A stretch of DNA of 64,000 nt from Pseudomonas marginalis (GCF_900105325.1 NZ_FNSU01000003.1:4506001-4570000), one strand, 5' to 3'; shown: positions 53,973 to 62,667, counted from the first letter of the stretch. Notes: generated from the letters alone by a model not told the origin. Translations and numbers: made by a program.

Positions 53973-54293
53973 TCAAATAGCCAGGATGGCTTGGGCCAGT
54001 TGTGCGTCAGTCGCGGTGTTCAGTTGCGGCGCGTGTTGGCGGATCTGGGCCAGGGCGCTTTCCAGCTTCACCCCACGAATGGCGCCTTCGCTTGCGACGA
54101 AGCTGGCTGCGTCGTCACGAGCGGCGCGCACGACCTTGTTATCCCGCAGTGACGAAGTGGCATCGGAGGTGGCGTCGGAAGTAGCCTTCAGTGCGCCGAC
54201 GATGGAGTCGGTGGTCACGATGAAGCTGGTTGCGCTGGCGTTGGTGGCCAGGGCCAGCAGGGCAGCAGCACTCAGCAGGCGAATACGGGACAT
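53973..54293 (-). CDS. DUF2388 family exported protein, copy 3
   Basis: A 106-residue paralogue with a signal peptide ending ATNASA and a Ser/Thr-Asp-rich stretch (KATSDATSDATSSLRD) before the conserved KVVRAARDDAASFVASEGAIRG and LESALAQIR. It ends in LAQAILAI. It is first in the leftward series of three paralogues and resembles copy 1 more than copy 2. Confidence 0.88.
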   Translation of the reverse strand: MSRIRLLSAAALLALATNASATSFIVTTDSIVGALKATSDATSDATSSLRDNKVVRAARDDAASFVASEGAIRGVKLESALAQIRQHAPQLNTATDAQLAQAILAI

Positions 54294-54429
54294 GGGGTGA
54301 CTCCTGTAGGTGAACGAATAAGGTGGCGCAGGGCAGCCATTGGGGATCAGACGCCTGTTCTAAACGGTTCGCCACGTTGTGCATGGATATTAAGCCGCTG
54401 TTTATCCGTTCGGAAAGCTTCTTGACTGC

Positions 54430-54615
54430 CTAGTCTCGCCAGAACGGCTTGGACAGCTCGGCCATTCGGTCTCCCGGGCTGATGCCGACATCGGAGAGTT
54501 CTCGAAGATCGAGTTGCGCCAGTTGGCGGCGTTCGTAGGCGTGGCGGAGCCATTTGGCCAGCGTGGAAGCTGTCCTGTGTAACAGCCGTTTATAGAGAGA
54601 GGGTTGGGTGTCCAT
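54430..54615 (-). CDS. DUF1127 family small basic protein, copy A
   Basis: A 61-residue protein with the DUF1127 motif RRQLAQLDLRELSDVGISPGDRMAELSKPFWR at its C-terminus. Family members are small Arg-rich proteins linked to RNA metabolism or nutrient and polyamine control in other bacteria. The upstream region carries TACAGT-type repeats like those before copy B. The DUF2388 genes lie downstream on the same strand after a 136-base gap. Confidence 0.88.
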   Translation of the reverse strand: MDTQPSLYKRLLHRTASTLAKWLRHAYERRQLAQLDLRELSDVGISPGDRMAELSKPFWRD

Positions 54616-54692
54616 GGTGAGCGCCTTCCGTGAGGTCCTGGAACACCATGGTGGGCGAGTTGCTTTGACCGTTACAGATACACCAATACTTA

Positions 54693-54734
54693 ATTGTACT
54701 GCTTAACTGTTATATTTTTTGAACTGTACTGGTT
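54693..54734. promoter_or_regulatory. TACAGT-type repeats upstream of DUF1127 copy A
   Basis: TGTACTG and AACTGT (54696-54710), then AACTGTACTGGTT (54722-54734), occur in an AT-rich stretch before the leftward DUF1127 gene. The same words recur upstream of copy B, so a shared regulator is likely; its identity is not known. Confidence 0.5.
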
Positions 54735-54781
54735 GAGATGAATGGCTTCTGTTTGGCCTGGAACAAGGCTGGCCCCGAAAC

Positions 54782-54820
54782 AACAAAGCCCGCCTCCGGT
54801 CTCCCGGGGCGGGCTTTGTT
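54782..54820 (-). terminator. Terminator after DUF1127 copy B
   Basis: AACAAAGCCCGCC (54782-54794) and GGCGGGCTTTGTT (54808-54820) form a perfect 13-base stem downstream of the leftward gene ending at 54875. Confidence 0.88.
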
Positions 54821-54874
54821 TTGACAAATCAGTGCTGGCTGTGGACCCGGTGGGTCAGGGCCAGCGGGCGTCAA

Positions 54875-55090
54875 TTAACGCCAGAACGGCTTGCTCAGCT
54901 CTTCGTAGCGTTGAGCTTCGCTGATACCGGCATCAGCCAGCAGACGCGAATCCAGACGAGCCAGTTGATGGCGGCTGGAGATGCGGCGCTGCCACAACAT
55001 CAGGTTGGCGAGAACGCGCAAAGGCAGGGAAGCCTGGGTGTTTACAGCTTTTTCTTCGAAGAACAGTTCGGAACTGAGTGTACGTTCCAT
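54875..55090 (-). CDS. DUF1127 family small protein, copy B
   Basis: A 71-residue protein with an acidic N-terminus (MERTLSSELFFEEK), a hydrophobic middle and the conserved C-terminal motif RHQLARLDSRLLADAGISEAQRYEELSKPFWR. It shares the motif and the terminal ELSKPFWR with copy A. It has a good ribosome site (GGAAGGATG) and its own terminator, so it is a single-gene transcript. Confidence 0.88.
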   Translation of the reverse strand: MERTLSSELFFEEKAVNTQASLPLRVLANLMLWQRRISSRHQLARLDSRLLADAGISEAQRYEELSKPFWR

Positions 55091-55408
55091 GATGACATCC
55101 TTCCGCTTGTGGCGGTATTAGGTAGTGGTTTAACTGATGCCAATGATCCTCTTCCGGCGCAAGACTCTCTAGATACAGTTCACCTGTATTGTGAGGGGCC
55201 AGTTAACTGTTTATAGGCGCTGTACTGTACGGAAATGGGGCAACTGTACCTGTCTGCACTGAAATGGTGCGAAATAGGCATTTTATGATGTGGGTGTGGG
55301 AATTTTCGGTAGGAAATGACCGGTACAGCAGTACAGTTTTTTCAAGAATCGAGGGTTGTGGCATCGAGCTGACGAAACTGTGTTTGCGTCAGCTCGAATC
55401 TGTATCAA
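55091..55408. promoter_or_regulatory. Repeat-rich regulatory region upstream of DUF1127 copy B
   Basis: This 318-base gap holds several related sites: ATACAG-N5-CTGTAT (55173-55189), the palindrome CAGTTAACTG (55200-55209), TGTACTGTAC (55221-55230), AACTGTACC (55242-55250) and GGTACAGCAGTACAGTT (55322-55338). The sites recur on both strands. Paired TACAGT-like words are typical of GntR/MocR-type operators, but the regulator is unknown. Confidence 0.55.
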
Positions 55409-56902
55409 TCAAGCCTTGAGCATATGCCCGGTTTCTTCCAGGTTAATGTGCCAACTCAGTGCTTCGCGCAGGATGTGTGGCGTGTGTCCGCCGATGGCGC
55501 AGGCTGTGTTGAAGTAACTGTTCAGCGCATCGCGGTATGCCGGGTGCACACAGTTGTCGATGATCACCCGGGCCCGCTCCCGCGGCGCCAGGCCCCGCAA
55601 GTCGGCGAGGCCTATTTCGGTGACCAGGATATCGACGTCATGCTCAGTGTGGTCCACATGGCTGACCATCGGCACCACGCTGGAAATCGCGCCGCCCTTG
55701 GCAATCGACTTGGTGACGAAGATCGCCAGGTGCGCGTTGCGCGCAAAGTCGCCGGAACCGCCGATGCCGTTCATCATCCGCGTACCGCAGATGTGGGTGG
55801 AGTTGACGTTGCCGTAGATGTCGAACTCCAGCGCCGTGTTGATGCCGATAATGCCCAGGCGCCGCACTACTTCAGGGTGATTGGAAATTTCCTGCGGGCG
55901 CAGCACCAGCTTGTCTTTGTAGTGCTCCAGGTTGCCGAACACGTCGGCATTGCGCCGCTCCGACAGGGTGATCGAGCTGCCCGAGGCAAAGCTCAGTTTG
56001 CCGGCGTCGATCAGGTCGAACGTCGAGTCCTGCAACACTTCCGAATACATGGTCAGGTCTTCGAACGGCGAATCGATCAGGCCGCACATCACTGCGTTGG
56101 CAATGTTGCCGATCCCGGCCTGCAGCGGGCCAAGCTTGTTGGTCATGCGCCCGGCGTCCACTTCCTGCTTGAGGAAGTTGATCAGGTGGTTGGCGATGCC
56201 CTGGGTGTCGCTGTCGGGTGGTGTCACGGTGGAGGCTGAGTCGGCCTGATTGGTGATCACGATGGCGACGATCTTCTCCGGCGGGATCGGGATCGCGGTG
56301 CTGCCGATGCGGTCGTCGACCTTTACCAGCGGGATCGGCGTACGGGTTGGCCGGTAGGTCGGGATATAGATGTCGTGCAGCCCTTCCAGATTCGGGTTGT
56401 GTGCCAGGTTGATCTCGACGATCACTTGCTTGGCGAAAATCGCGAAGCTGGCGGAGTTACCCACGGACGTGGTGGGCACGATATGGCCTTGTTCGGTGAT
56501 CGCAACGGCCTCGATGACGGCAATGTCCGGCAGCTTGAGCTGGTTGTTGCGCAGTTGCTCGACGGTTTCCGACAGGTGCTGATCGATAAACATCACTTCG
56601 CCGGCGTTGATCGCCTTGCGCAACGTGCTATCGACCTGGAACGGCATGCGTCGGGACAGCACGCCGGCTTCGGTCAATTGCTTGTCCAGGTCGTTACCCA
56701 GGCTGGCGCCGGTCATCAGGGTGATTTTCAGCGGGGACGTCTTGGCGCGTTCGGCCAGGGCGTGGGGGACGGCCTTGGCTTCACCGGCACGGGTGAAGCC
56801 GCTCATGCCGACGGTCATGCCGTCCTCGATCAGTGCGGCGGCGTCTGCCGCGCTCATGACCTTGTTCAACAACGAAGGCAAGCGGATACGATCACGGTAC
56901 AT
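55409..56902 (-). CDS. Acetyl-CoA hydrolase/succinyl-CoA:acetate CoA-transferase family
   Basis: A 497-residue cytoplasmic enzyme of the Ach1/Cat1/AarC family that moves CoA between carboxylates. The catalytic glutamate is probably Glu288 in MYSEVLQD. The glycine-rich loops GMSGFTRAGEAKAVP and GIGNIANAV and the C-terminal SHVDHTEHDVDILVTE are family features. Likely substrates are acetate, succinate or propionate; sequence does not decide. It lies alone between the DUF1127 and pnt genes. Confidence 0.9.
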   Translation of the reverse strand: MYRDRIRLPSLLNKVMSAADAAALIEDGMTVGMSGFTRAGEAKAVPHALAERAKTSPLKITLMTGASLGNDLDKQLTEAGVLSRRMPFQVDSTLRKAINAGEVMFIDQHLSETVEQLRNNQLKLPDIAVIEAVAITEQGHIVPTTSVGNSASFAIFAKQVIVEINLAHNPNLEGLHDIYIPTYRPTRTPIPLVKVDDRIGSTAIPIPPEKIVAIVITNQADSASTVTPPDSDTQGIANHLINFLKQEVDAGRMTNKLGPLQAGIGNIANAVMCGLIDSPFEDLTMYSEVLQDSTFDLIDAGKLSFASGSSITLSERRNADVFGNLEHYKDKLVLRPQEISNHPEVVRRLGIIGINTALEFDIYGNVNSTHICGTRMMNGIGGSGDFARNAHLAIFVTKSIAKGGAISSVVPMVSHVDHTEHDVDILVTEIGLADLRGLAPRERARVIIDNCVHPAYRDALNSYFNTACAIGGHTPHILREALSWHINLEETGHMLKA

Positions 56903-57030
56903 GAATTGTTATCTCAGGCTACGGAAGCAAGGTGGGCAGTGTAGTGATTTCAAAAAGTTTCGGCCCGCTACCATGGTCGAATGCGGGGCAGCGATTTAGA
57001 GCCTTTGGTCGGGTTTCATGGGGTAATAAA

Positions 57031-57059
57031 AAACCCCAGCCTACTAGAGGCCAGGGTTT
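57031..57059 (-). terminator. Terminator after pntB
   Basis: On the minus strand, AAACCCTGGCC, a 7-base loop and GGCTGGGGTTT then Ts form a near-perfect stem 23 bases after the pntB stop. Confidence 0.85.
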
Positions 57060-57081
57060 CGGGTATTGCTCTGGCGCAGTG

Positions 57082-58518
57082 TTACTCGACGGCCTTGACC
57101 ATATCTTCGATGACCTTCTTGGCATCACCGAAGACCATCATGGTCTTGTCCAGGTAGAACAGTTCGTTATCCAGCCCGGCGTAACCACTGGCCATCGAAC
57201 GCTTGTTGACGATGATGGTCTTGGCCTTGAACGCCTCCAGGATCGGCATGCCGGCAATCGGCGAGTTGGGGTCGTTCTTGGCGGCCGGGTTGACCACGTC
57301 GTTCGCGCCCAGCACCAGCACCACGTCAGCCTGGCCGAATTCGGAGTTGATATCCTCCATCTCGAACACCTGGTCGTAAGGCACTTCCGCCTCGGCCAGC
57401 AGGACGTTCATATGCCCAGGCATACGGCCGGCCACCGGGTGGATCGCGTATTTCACGGTCACGCCACGGTGCGTCAGCTTTTCGGTCAGTTCCTTCAGGG
57501 CATGCTGTGCCCGTGCCACTGCCAGGCCATAGCCTGGAACGATGATCACGGTGTCGGCGTTGGTCAGCAGGAAGGTGGCGTCGTCGGCCGAACCGGACTT
57601 CACCGGGCGTGCTTCTTTAGAACCCGCTGCAGCACCGGCATCCGGCGCATTGCCGAAACCGCCGAGCAGTACATTAAAGAAGGAGCGGTTCATCGCCTTG
57701 CACATGATGTACGACAGGATCGCACCGCTTGAACCCACCAGCGAACCGGCAATGATCAGCATCGAGTTGTTCAGCGAGAAGCCGATGCCCGCCGCGGCCC
57801 AGCCGGAGTAGCTGTTGAGCATCGACACAACAACCGGCATATCGGCGCCGCCAATCGGGATGATGATCAGCACGCCGAGCACGAACGCCAATGCCAGCAT
57901 CAGCGCAAAGGCGGTGAGGTTGCCGGTGAACATGAACGCCAGGCCCAGGCCCAGGGTTGCGAGGCCGAGCACCAGGTTGATCTTGTGCTGGCCGCCAAAC
58001 TGTACCGGTGCGCCTTGGAACAGGCGGAACTTGTACTTGCCCGACAGCTTGCCGAACGCGATCACCGAACCGGAGAAGGTAATCGCCCCGATGGCCGCGC
58101 CGAGGAACAGCTCCAGGCGGTTGCCCGCCGGGATCGCATCGCCCAGGTGTTTGACGATGCCCAGGGACTGCGGCTCGACCACGGCGGCAATCGCGATAAA
58201 CACCGCGGCCAGGCCGATCATGCTGTGCATGAAGGCGACCAGTTCGGGCATCTTGGTCATTTCTACGCGCTTGGCCATGATCGAGCCGGCGGTGCCGCCG
58301 ACCAGCAGGCCGACGATCACGTAGCCGATACCGGCGGTGGCCAGCTCAGCGCCGAGCTTATAGATGAGGCCTACGGTCGTGAGTACCGCCAGCGCCATGC
58401 CGAGCATGCCGAACAGATTGCCGCGTCGCGACGTAGTGGGATGCGAAAGGCCTTTGAGGGCCTGGATAAAGCAGATCGACGCGATCAGGTACAGCGTCGT
58501 CACCAGATTCATGCTCAT
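57082..58518 (-). CDS. pntB: NAD(P) transhydrogenase subunit beta
   Basis: A 478-residue subunit with about nine helices followed by the NADP(H)-binding domain III (VIIVPGYGLAVARAQHAL, KYAIHPVAGRMPGHMNVLLAEA, VLGANDVVNPAAK). The enzyme uses the proton gradient to transfer hydride from NADH to NADP+. I start at ATG 58518, which overlaps the pntAb stop (TAATG) and has GAGG upstream; a second Met lies two codons later. Last gene of the operon. Confidence 0.95.
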   Translation of the reverse strand: MSMNLVTTLYLIASICFIQALKGLSHPTTSRRGNLFGMLGMALAVLTTVGLIYKLGAELATAGIGYVIVGLLVGGTAGSIMAKRVEMTKMPELVAFMHSMIGLAAVFIAIAAVVEPQSLGIVKHLGDAIPAGNRLELFLGAAIGAITFSGSVIAFGKLSGKYKFRLFQGAPVQFGGQHKINLVLGLATLGLGLAFMFTGNLTAFALMLALAFVLGVLIIIPIGGADMPVVVSMLNSYSGWAAAGIGFSLNNSMLIIAGSLVGSSGAILSYIMCKAMNRSFFNVLLGGFGNAPDAGAAAGSKEARPVKSGSADDATFLLTNADTVIIVPGYGLAVARAQHALKELTEKLTHRGVTVKYAIHPVAGRMPGHMNVLLAEAEVPYDQVFEMEDINSEFGQADVVLVLGANDVVNPAAKNDPNSPIAGMPILEAFKAKTIIVNKRSMASGYAGLDNELFYLDKTMMVFGDAKKVIEDMVKAVE

Positions 58519-58838
58519 TACTTCGGCGCCTCTTCTTTTACTTTCGGGGCTTTCTTCTTGAACATCTCCAGCATCCTGCGAGTTACTAGGAAACCGCCGA
58601 ACACGTTCACGGCCGCGAGGGCCACAGCCAGGGTGCCCATGGTCTTGCCCAGTGGCGTAACGGTCAGCGCTGCAGCGAGCATGGCGCCGACAATCACAAT
58701 CGCTGAAATGGCGTTCGTCACTGCCATCAACGGTGTGTGCAGTGCGGGCGTTACGTTCCAGACCACGTGGTAACCGACATAAATCGCCAGCACAAAGATG
58801 ATCAGGTTGTAGATACCGGGGGAGATAAGCTCTTCCAT
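58518..58838 (-). CDS. pntAb: NAD(P) transhydrogenase subunit alpha part 2 (membrane part)
   Basis: A 106-residue protein with three helices (about 8-27, 38-60, 66-85) and a charged C-terminus. It corresponds to the membrane segment that ends E. coli PntA; here it is a separate gene, as in Pseudomonas and Rhodospirillum. It follows pntAa by 15 bases and overlaps pntB. Confidence 0.93.
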   Translation of the reverse strand: MEELISPGIYNLIIFVLAIYVGYHVVWNVTPALHTPLMAVTNAISAIVIVGAMLAAALTVTPLGKTMGTLAVALAAVNVFGGFLVTRRMLEMFKKKAPKVKEEAPK

Positions 58839-58853
58839 CGTCTGAATCCCTGC

Positions 58854-59975
58854 TTAGGCGTTTTTGCGGATGACTTGGCCGTCGCGGCACATGAGGCACG
58901 CGGCGACGATGTCGTCTTCGAGGTTGATTTCAAACTGCCCTTCCTTGTTGAAGACCAGTTTCAGGAAGTCCAGCAGGTTGCGCGCATACAAGGCCGACGC
59001 ATCGGCGGCGACGGCGCCGGCGAGGTTGGTCGGGCCGCAGATGATTACGCCGTTCTCCACCACCACCTGGTCGGCGACGGTCAGCGGGCAATTGCCGCCC
59101 TGGGCGGCAGCGAGGTCGATGACCACCGAGCCGGGCTTCATCTGCGCGACGGTGTCGGCGCTGAGCAGCGTCGGCGCCTTGCGGCCGGGGATCAGGGCGG
59201 TGGTGATGACGATGTCGGCCTGCTTGGCGCGTTCGTGCACGGCCAGGGCCTGGCGTTGCATCCAGCTGCTGGGCATCGGGCGCGCGTAGCCGCCGACACC
59301 GACGGCGCATTCACGTTCTTCGTCGGTTTCGTAGGGGACGTCGACGAACTTGGCGCCAAGGGATTCGATCTGCTCTTTTACCGCAGGACGCACGTCGGAT
59401 GCTTCGATCACCGCGCCCAGGCGTTTCGCCGTGGCGATGGCTTGAAGGCCTGCAACACCGGCGCCGAGGATCAGCACGCGCGCGGCTTTGACCGTACCGG
59501 CGGCGGTCATGAGCATCGGCATGAAGCGCGGGTAATGATGGGCGGCCAGCAACACGGCTTTATAGCCGGCGATGTTGGCCTGGGAAGACAGCACGTCGAG
59601 GCTCTGGGCCCGCGAGGTACGTGGCGCAGCTTCCAGCGCAAAGGCAGTGATGCCTTGCTCGGCCAGCTTGGCAATGGTTTCGTTGCTGAGCGGATTGAGC
59701 ATGCCCACCAACGCGGTGCCGCTTTTGATCAGCGCCAGTTCGCTGTCGCTGGGGGCGACCACCTTGAGAATCAGCTCGGCGCCAAACGCATCGCCGGCAC
59801 TGCCAATGGTCGCGCCTGCCGCTTCATAGGCACTGTCGACGATGCTGGCCTTGAGGCCTGCGCCGCTTTGAACAGTGACCTTATGGCCCTGGCCGATCAG
59901 CTTCTTGATGGTTTCCGGGGTGGCAGCCACCCGCGTTTCACCGGTCTGGGTTTCGAGAGGAACACCAATGTGCAC
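58854..59975 (-). CDS. pntAa: NAD(P) transhydrogenase subunit alpha part 1 (NAD-binding)
   Basis: A 373-residue soluble NAD(H)-binding domain I, related to alanine dehydrogenase. The nucleotide fold is marked by VLILGAGVAGLQAIATAKRLGA, and QSGAGLKASI and the mobile-loop region MPSSWMQRQ are family features. The start is GTG 59975, preceded by AGGAG. First gene of the pntAa-pntAb-pntB operon. Confidence 0.95.
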   Translation of the reverse strand: MHIGVPLETQTGETRVAATPETIKKLIGQGHKVTVQSGAGLKASIVDSAYEAAGATIGSAGDAFGAELILKVVAPSDSELALIKSGTALVGMLNPLSNETIAKLAEQGITAFALEAAPRTSRAQSLDVLSSQANIAGYKAVLLAAHHYPRFMPMLMTAAGTVKAARVLILGAGVAGLQAIATAKRLGAVIEASDVRPAVKEQIESLGAKFVDVPYETDEERECAVGVGGYARPMPSSWMQRQALAVHERAKQADIVITTALIPGRKAPTLLSADTVAQMKPGSVVIDLAAAQGGNCPLTVADQVVVENGVIICGPTNLAGAVAADASALYARNLLDFLKLVFNKEGQFEINLEDDIVAACLMCRDGQVIRKNA

Positions 59976-60427
59976 GTCAAATCTCCTGCATGATCTTTTT
60001 GCTTTTGATCTTTTTGTAAAAAGGCCAGTGCACCGCGAGTGGCGCAGCTGGGGCGGCCGATCAGCACGATCCCGCTGAAATGACAGCGGGGCGCGGCATT
60101 TTGCAGGCGAACTTTACGGCCTTCAAGGGATTATGACGGGTGACGAAAAATTAACTACAAGTCACCCTGTGACTGATTGTCGCAACGGTCTGAAATAACC
60201 TCTTTAAATACAGGTGTTTAAAGGGCTTCAGCTGATTCGTGTGTTTTTTTCCATCGTTGATGTGAATAGTCGGGCATTGGCTGATAGGAGTCGCTACAAG
60301 CCACGAAAATCATGGCTTTAAGCCTTGTTTCAGGCTGACAGGTACAGTCTGCTTAAATGCGACATATACGTACATCTGTAGGCTTGTGATTTAGCTGACT
60401 ACAAAGTCAGTATGTGAGGCTTGTCCT
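59976..60427. other. Intergenic region upstream of pntAa
   Basis: A 452-base gap with no credible ORF. Next to pntAa is a direct repeat of GATCTTTTTG (59992-60001, 60007-60016), A-rich on the mRNA strand. Further up are an inverted repeat GGGTGAC (60138-60144) / GTCACCC (60161-60167) and an overlapping GTCAC-CCT-GTGAC (60161-60173), a possible operator. The half near the LysR gene is AT-rich and featureless. Confidence 0.45.
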
Positions 60428-61327
60428 TTAAATGCTGGGGCTGTAGCGCTGCGATTGGTCTATCAACCAGTCTCTGAACGCATGCAGTGAGGCGGATTCG
60501 ACTTTTCTGTCAGGAATCATCAGGTAATAAGCCTTCGAACTGGTCAGCGCCTGCGGGCTTGCGATCACCAGTCGATGCTCATCCAGTTCTCGCTGGATAA
60601 GGAATGGCGGGATCAGTGCAATACCCATGTCATGCATGGCGGCTTGAGACAACATCGAGAATAGCTCGTAACGTGGGCCTGTCATGTCGCGGGGCACGTT
60701 CAGTTGCTGGGCGTTGAACCATTGGCGCCAGGCGTAAGGGCGGGTGGTCTGCTGCAGCAATGGCAGTTCTGCAATCTCCTGGGGGGTGAATCGCTCAAGT
60801 TCGCCCAATAGTCGCGGGCTGCACACGGGGACAGGATTTTCTCCCATGAGCCTGTGGGATTCGGTGCCGGACCAATCTGCGTCGCCGAAGTAAATTGCTG
60901 CGTCGAATTCCGTATCCGCAAATAGAAAAGGACGCGTGCGGTTAGTCAGGTTTACCGTCACTTCTGGATGCTCTCGTTGAAAGTCCTTGAGGCGAGGGAT
61001 CAACCATTGCGTACCAAACGTGGGTACTACGGCCAGCTCAATGGTGTTTGCGCCTTGCTGCCCCATGACGGACAGGGTATCGCGCTCCACGGCGTCCAGC
61101 TGGGTGGCCACGCGACGGCTGTATGAAAGTCCCGCCTCCGTCAGCTTTACCCCGCGCCGTGAGCGCCGAAACAGCTCGACACTTAAAAACTCTTCCAGGC
61201 TGGCGATCTGTCGGCAAATGGCGCCTTGGGTGATGGAAAGCTCATGCGCCGCCTTGGTAAAGCTCTCGTGGCGGGCTGCCGCTTCAAAACTGACAAGGGC
61301 GGTGGTGCTGGGAATTTTTCTGCGCAT
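60428..61327 (-). CDS. gcdR: LysR-family regulator of glutarate/lysine catabolism
   Basis: A 299-residue LysR regulator with an N-terminal winged helix (STTALVSFEAAARHESFTKAAHELSITQGAICRQIASLEEFL) and a C-terminal effector domain. Divergent to gcdH across 158 bases, it matches the position of the regulator that activates gcdH in P. putida and P. aeruginosa. The start at 61327 (MRRKIPST) is preferred; the frame allows five more residues. The symbol follows that inferred role. Confidence 0.85.
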   Translation of the reverse strand: MRRKIPSTTALVSFEAAARHESFTKAAHELSITQGAICRQIASLEEFLSVELFRRSRRGVKLTEAGLSYSRRVATQLDAVERDTLSVMGQQGANTIELAVVPTFGTQWLIPRLKDFQREHPEVTVNLTNRTRPFLFADTEFDAAIYFGDADWSGTESHRLMGENPVPVCSPRLLGELERFTPQEIAELPLLQQTTRPYAWRQWFNAQQLNVPRDMTGPRYELFSMLSQAAMHDMGIALIPPFLIQRELDEHRLVIASPQALTSSKAYYLMIPDRKVESASLHAFRDWLIDQSQRYSPSI

Positions 61328-61380
61328 ATACCTTGTCCTCACATAAAAAGTGCAGCTGCGCCGCTTGTAGGCGTTACGGA

Positions 61381-61395
61381 GTGATAAATTATCAC
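61381..61395. promoter_or_regulatory. LysR-type operator in the gcdR-gcdH intergenic region
   Basis: GTGATAAATTATCAC is a perfect 15-base palindrome containing the T-N11-A pattern (61382-61394) of LysR binding sites. It lies 105 bases before gcdH and 54 bases before gcdR, so one site could serve both. Confidence 0.7.
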
Positions 61396-61485
61396 AAGCC
61401 TATGCTAAAACCTCGTTTGCTCTCCCTGCCTGCCCGGCCTAGGCTCCATGCACGACTTCTGATTTTTCTTTGCGAGGACTTATTC

Positions 61486-62667
61486 ATGGCTGGCAAGGCA
61501 AGCTTCAACTGGATCGATCCACTGCTGCTGGATCAACAGCTCACCGAAGAGGAGCGCATGGTGCGCGACAGTGCTGAGCAATTCGCCCAGGACAAGCTGG
61601 CGCCGCGTGTGCTCGAAGCCTTTCGCCATGAAAAGACCGACCCGGCGATTTTCCGTGAAATGGGTGAGACCGGTTTGCTGGGGGCGATGATTCCTGAGCA
61701 GTACGGGGGCAGTGGTTTGAGTTACGTCAGCTACGGCCTGATTGCGCGTGAGGTTGAGCGCGTCGACTCCGGTTATCGCTCGATGATGAGTGTGCAGTCG
61801 TCACTGGTGATGGTGCCTATCAATGAGTTCGGCACCGAAGCGCAAAAGCAGAAGTACTTGCCGAAATTGGCCTCTGGCGAATGGATTGGTTGTTTTGGTT
61901 TGACCGAGCCTGACCACGGTTCCGATCCTGGCGCGATGATCACTCGTGCGCGCAAAGTGGATGGCGGCTACAGCCTTACCGGCGCAAAAATGTGGATCAC
62001 CAATAGCCCGATTGCGGACGTGTTTGTGGTGTGGGCCAAGGACGACGCTGGCGATATTCGTGGGTTTGTTCTGGAGAAAGGCTGGAAAGGCCTGAGTGCG
62101 CCGGCGATTCACGGCAAGGTCGGCCTGCGCGCCTCCATCACCGGTGAGATCGTGATGGATAACGTGTTTGTGCCGGAAGAGAACATTTTCCCGGATGTGC
62201 GCGGCTTGAAGGGCCCTTTTACCTGCCTCAACTCGGCGCGTTATGGCATCTCCTGGGGGGCTTTGGGTGCTGCCGAGTTCTGTTGGCACACCGCACGCCA
62301 GTACACCCTGGATCGCCATCAGTTCGGCCGTCCATTGGCAGCAACTCAATTGATTCAGAAGAAGCTGGCCGATATGCAGACCGAAATCACCCTGGCGCTG
62401 CAAGGCTGCCTGCGCCTGGGGCGTATGAAGGAAGAGGGAACGGCTGCGGTTGAAATCACATCGATCATGAAGCGCAACTCATGCGGCAAGTCCCTGGACA
62501 TCGCACGTATGGCGCGGGACATGTTGGGTGGCAACGGTATCTCCGACGAGTTCGGGGTGGCGCGTCATCTGGTGAATCTTGAGGTGGTTAACACCTATGA
62601 GGGTACCCATGACGTGCACGCCCTGATTCTGGGGCGCGCGCAAACCGGTATTCAGGCGTTCTATTAA
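61486..62667 (+). CDS. gcdH: Glutaryl-CoA dehydrogenase
   Basis: A 393-residue acyl-CoA dehydrogenase that oxidises and decarboxylates glutaryl-CoA to crotonyl-CoA in lysine catabolism. The catalytic glutamate lies in NTYEGTHDVHALILGR, and FGLTEPDHGSDPGAM and GGNGISDEF are typical of this subfamily. ATG 61486 follows a GCGAGGA ribosome site; the frame extends upstream to 61333 but with no family similarity. It precedes a CoA-transferase by 12 bases. Confidence 0.96.
   Translation: MAGKASFNWIDPLLLDQQLTEEERMVRDSAEQFAQDKLAPRVLEAFRHEKTDPAIFREMGETGLLGAMIPEQYGGSGLSYVSYGLIAREVERVDSGYRSMMSVQSSLVMVPINEFGTEAQKQKYLPKLASGEWIGCFGLTEPDHGSDPGAMITRARKVDGGYSLTGAKMWITNSPIADVFVVWAKDDAGDIRGFVLEKGWKGLSAPAIHGKVGLRASITGEIVMDNVFVPEENIFPDVRGLKGPFTCLNSARYGISWGALGAAEFCWHTARQYTLDRHQFGRPLAATQLIQKKLADMQTEITLALQGCLRLGRMKEEGTAAVEITSIMKRNSCGKSLDIARMARDMLGGNGISDEFGVARHLVNLEVVNTYEGTHDVHALILGRAQTGIQAFY

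Noticed and set aside
58737..59993. A 418-residue plus-strand frame opposite pntAa
   Set aside because: pntAa has a full nucleotide-binding fold and sits in an overlapping operon. The plus frame lacks any family features.
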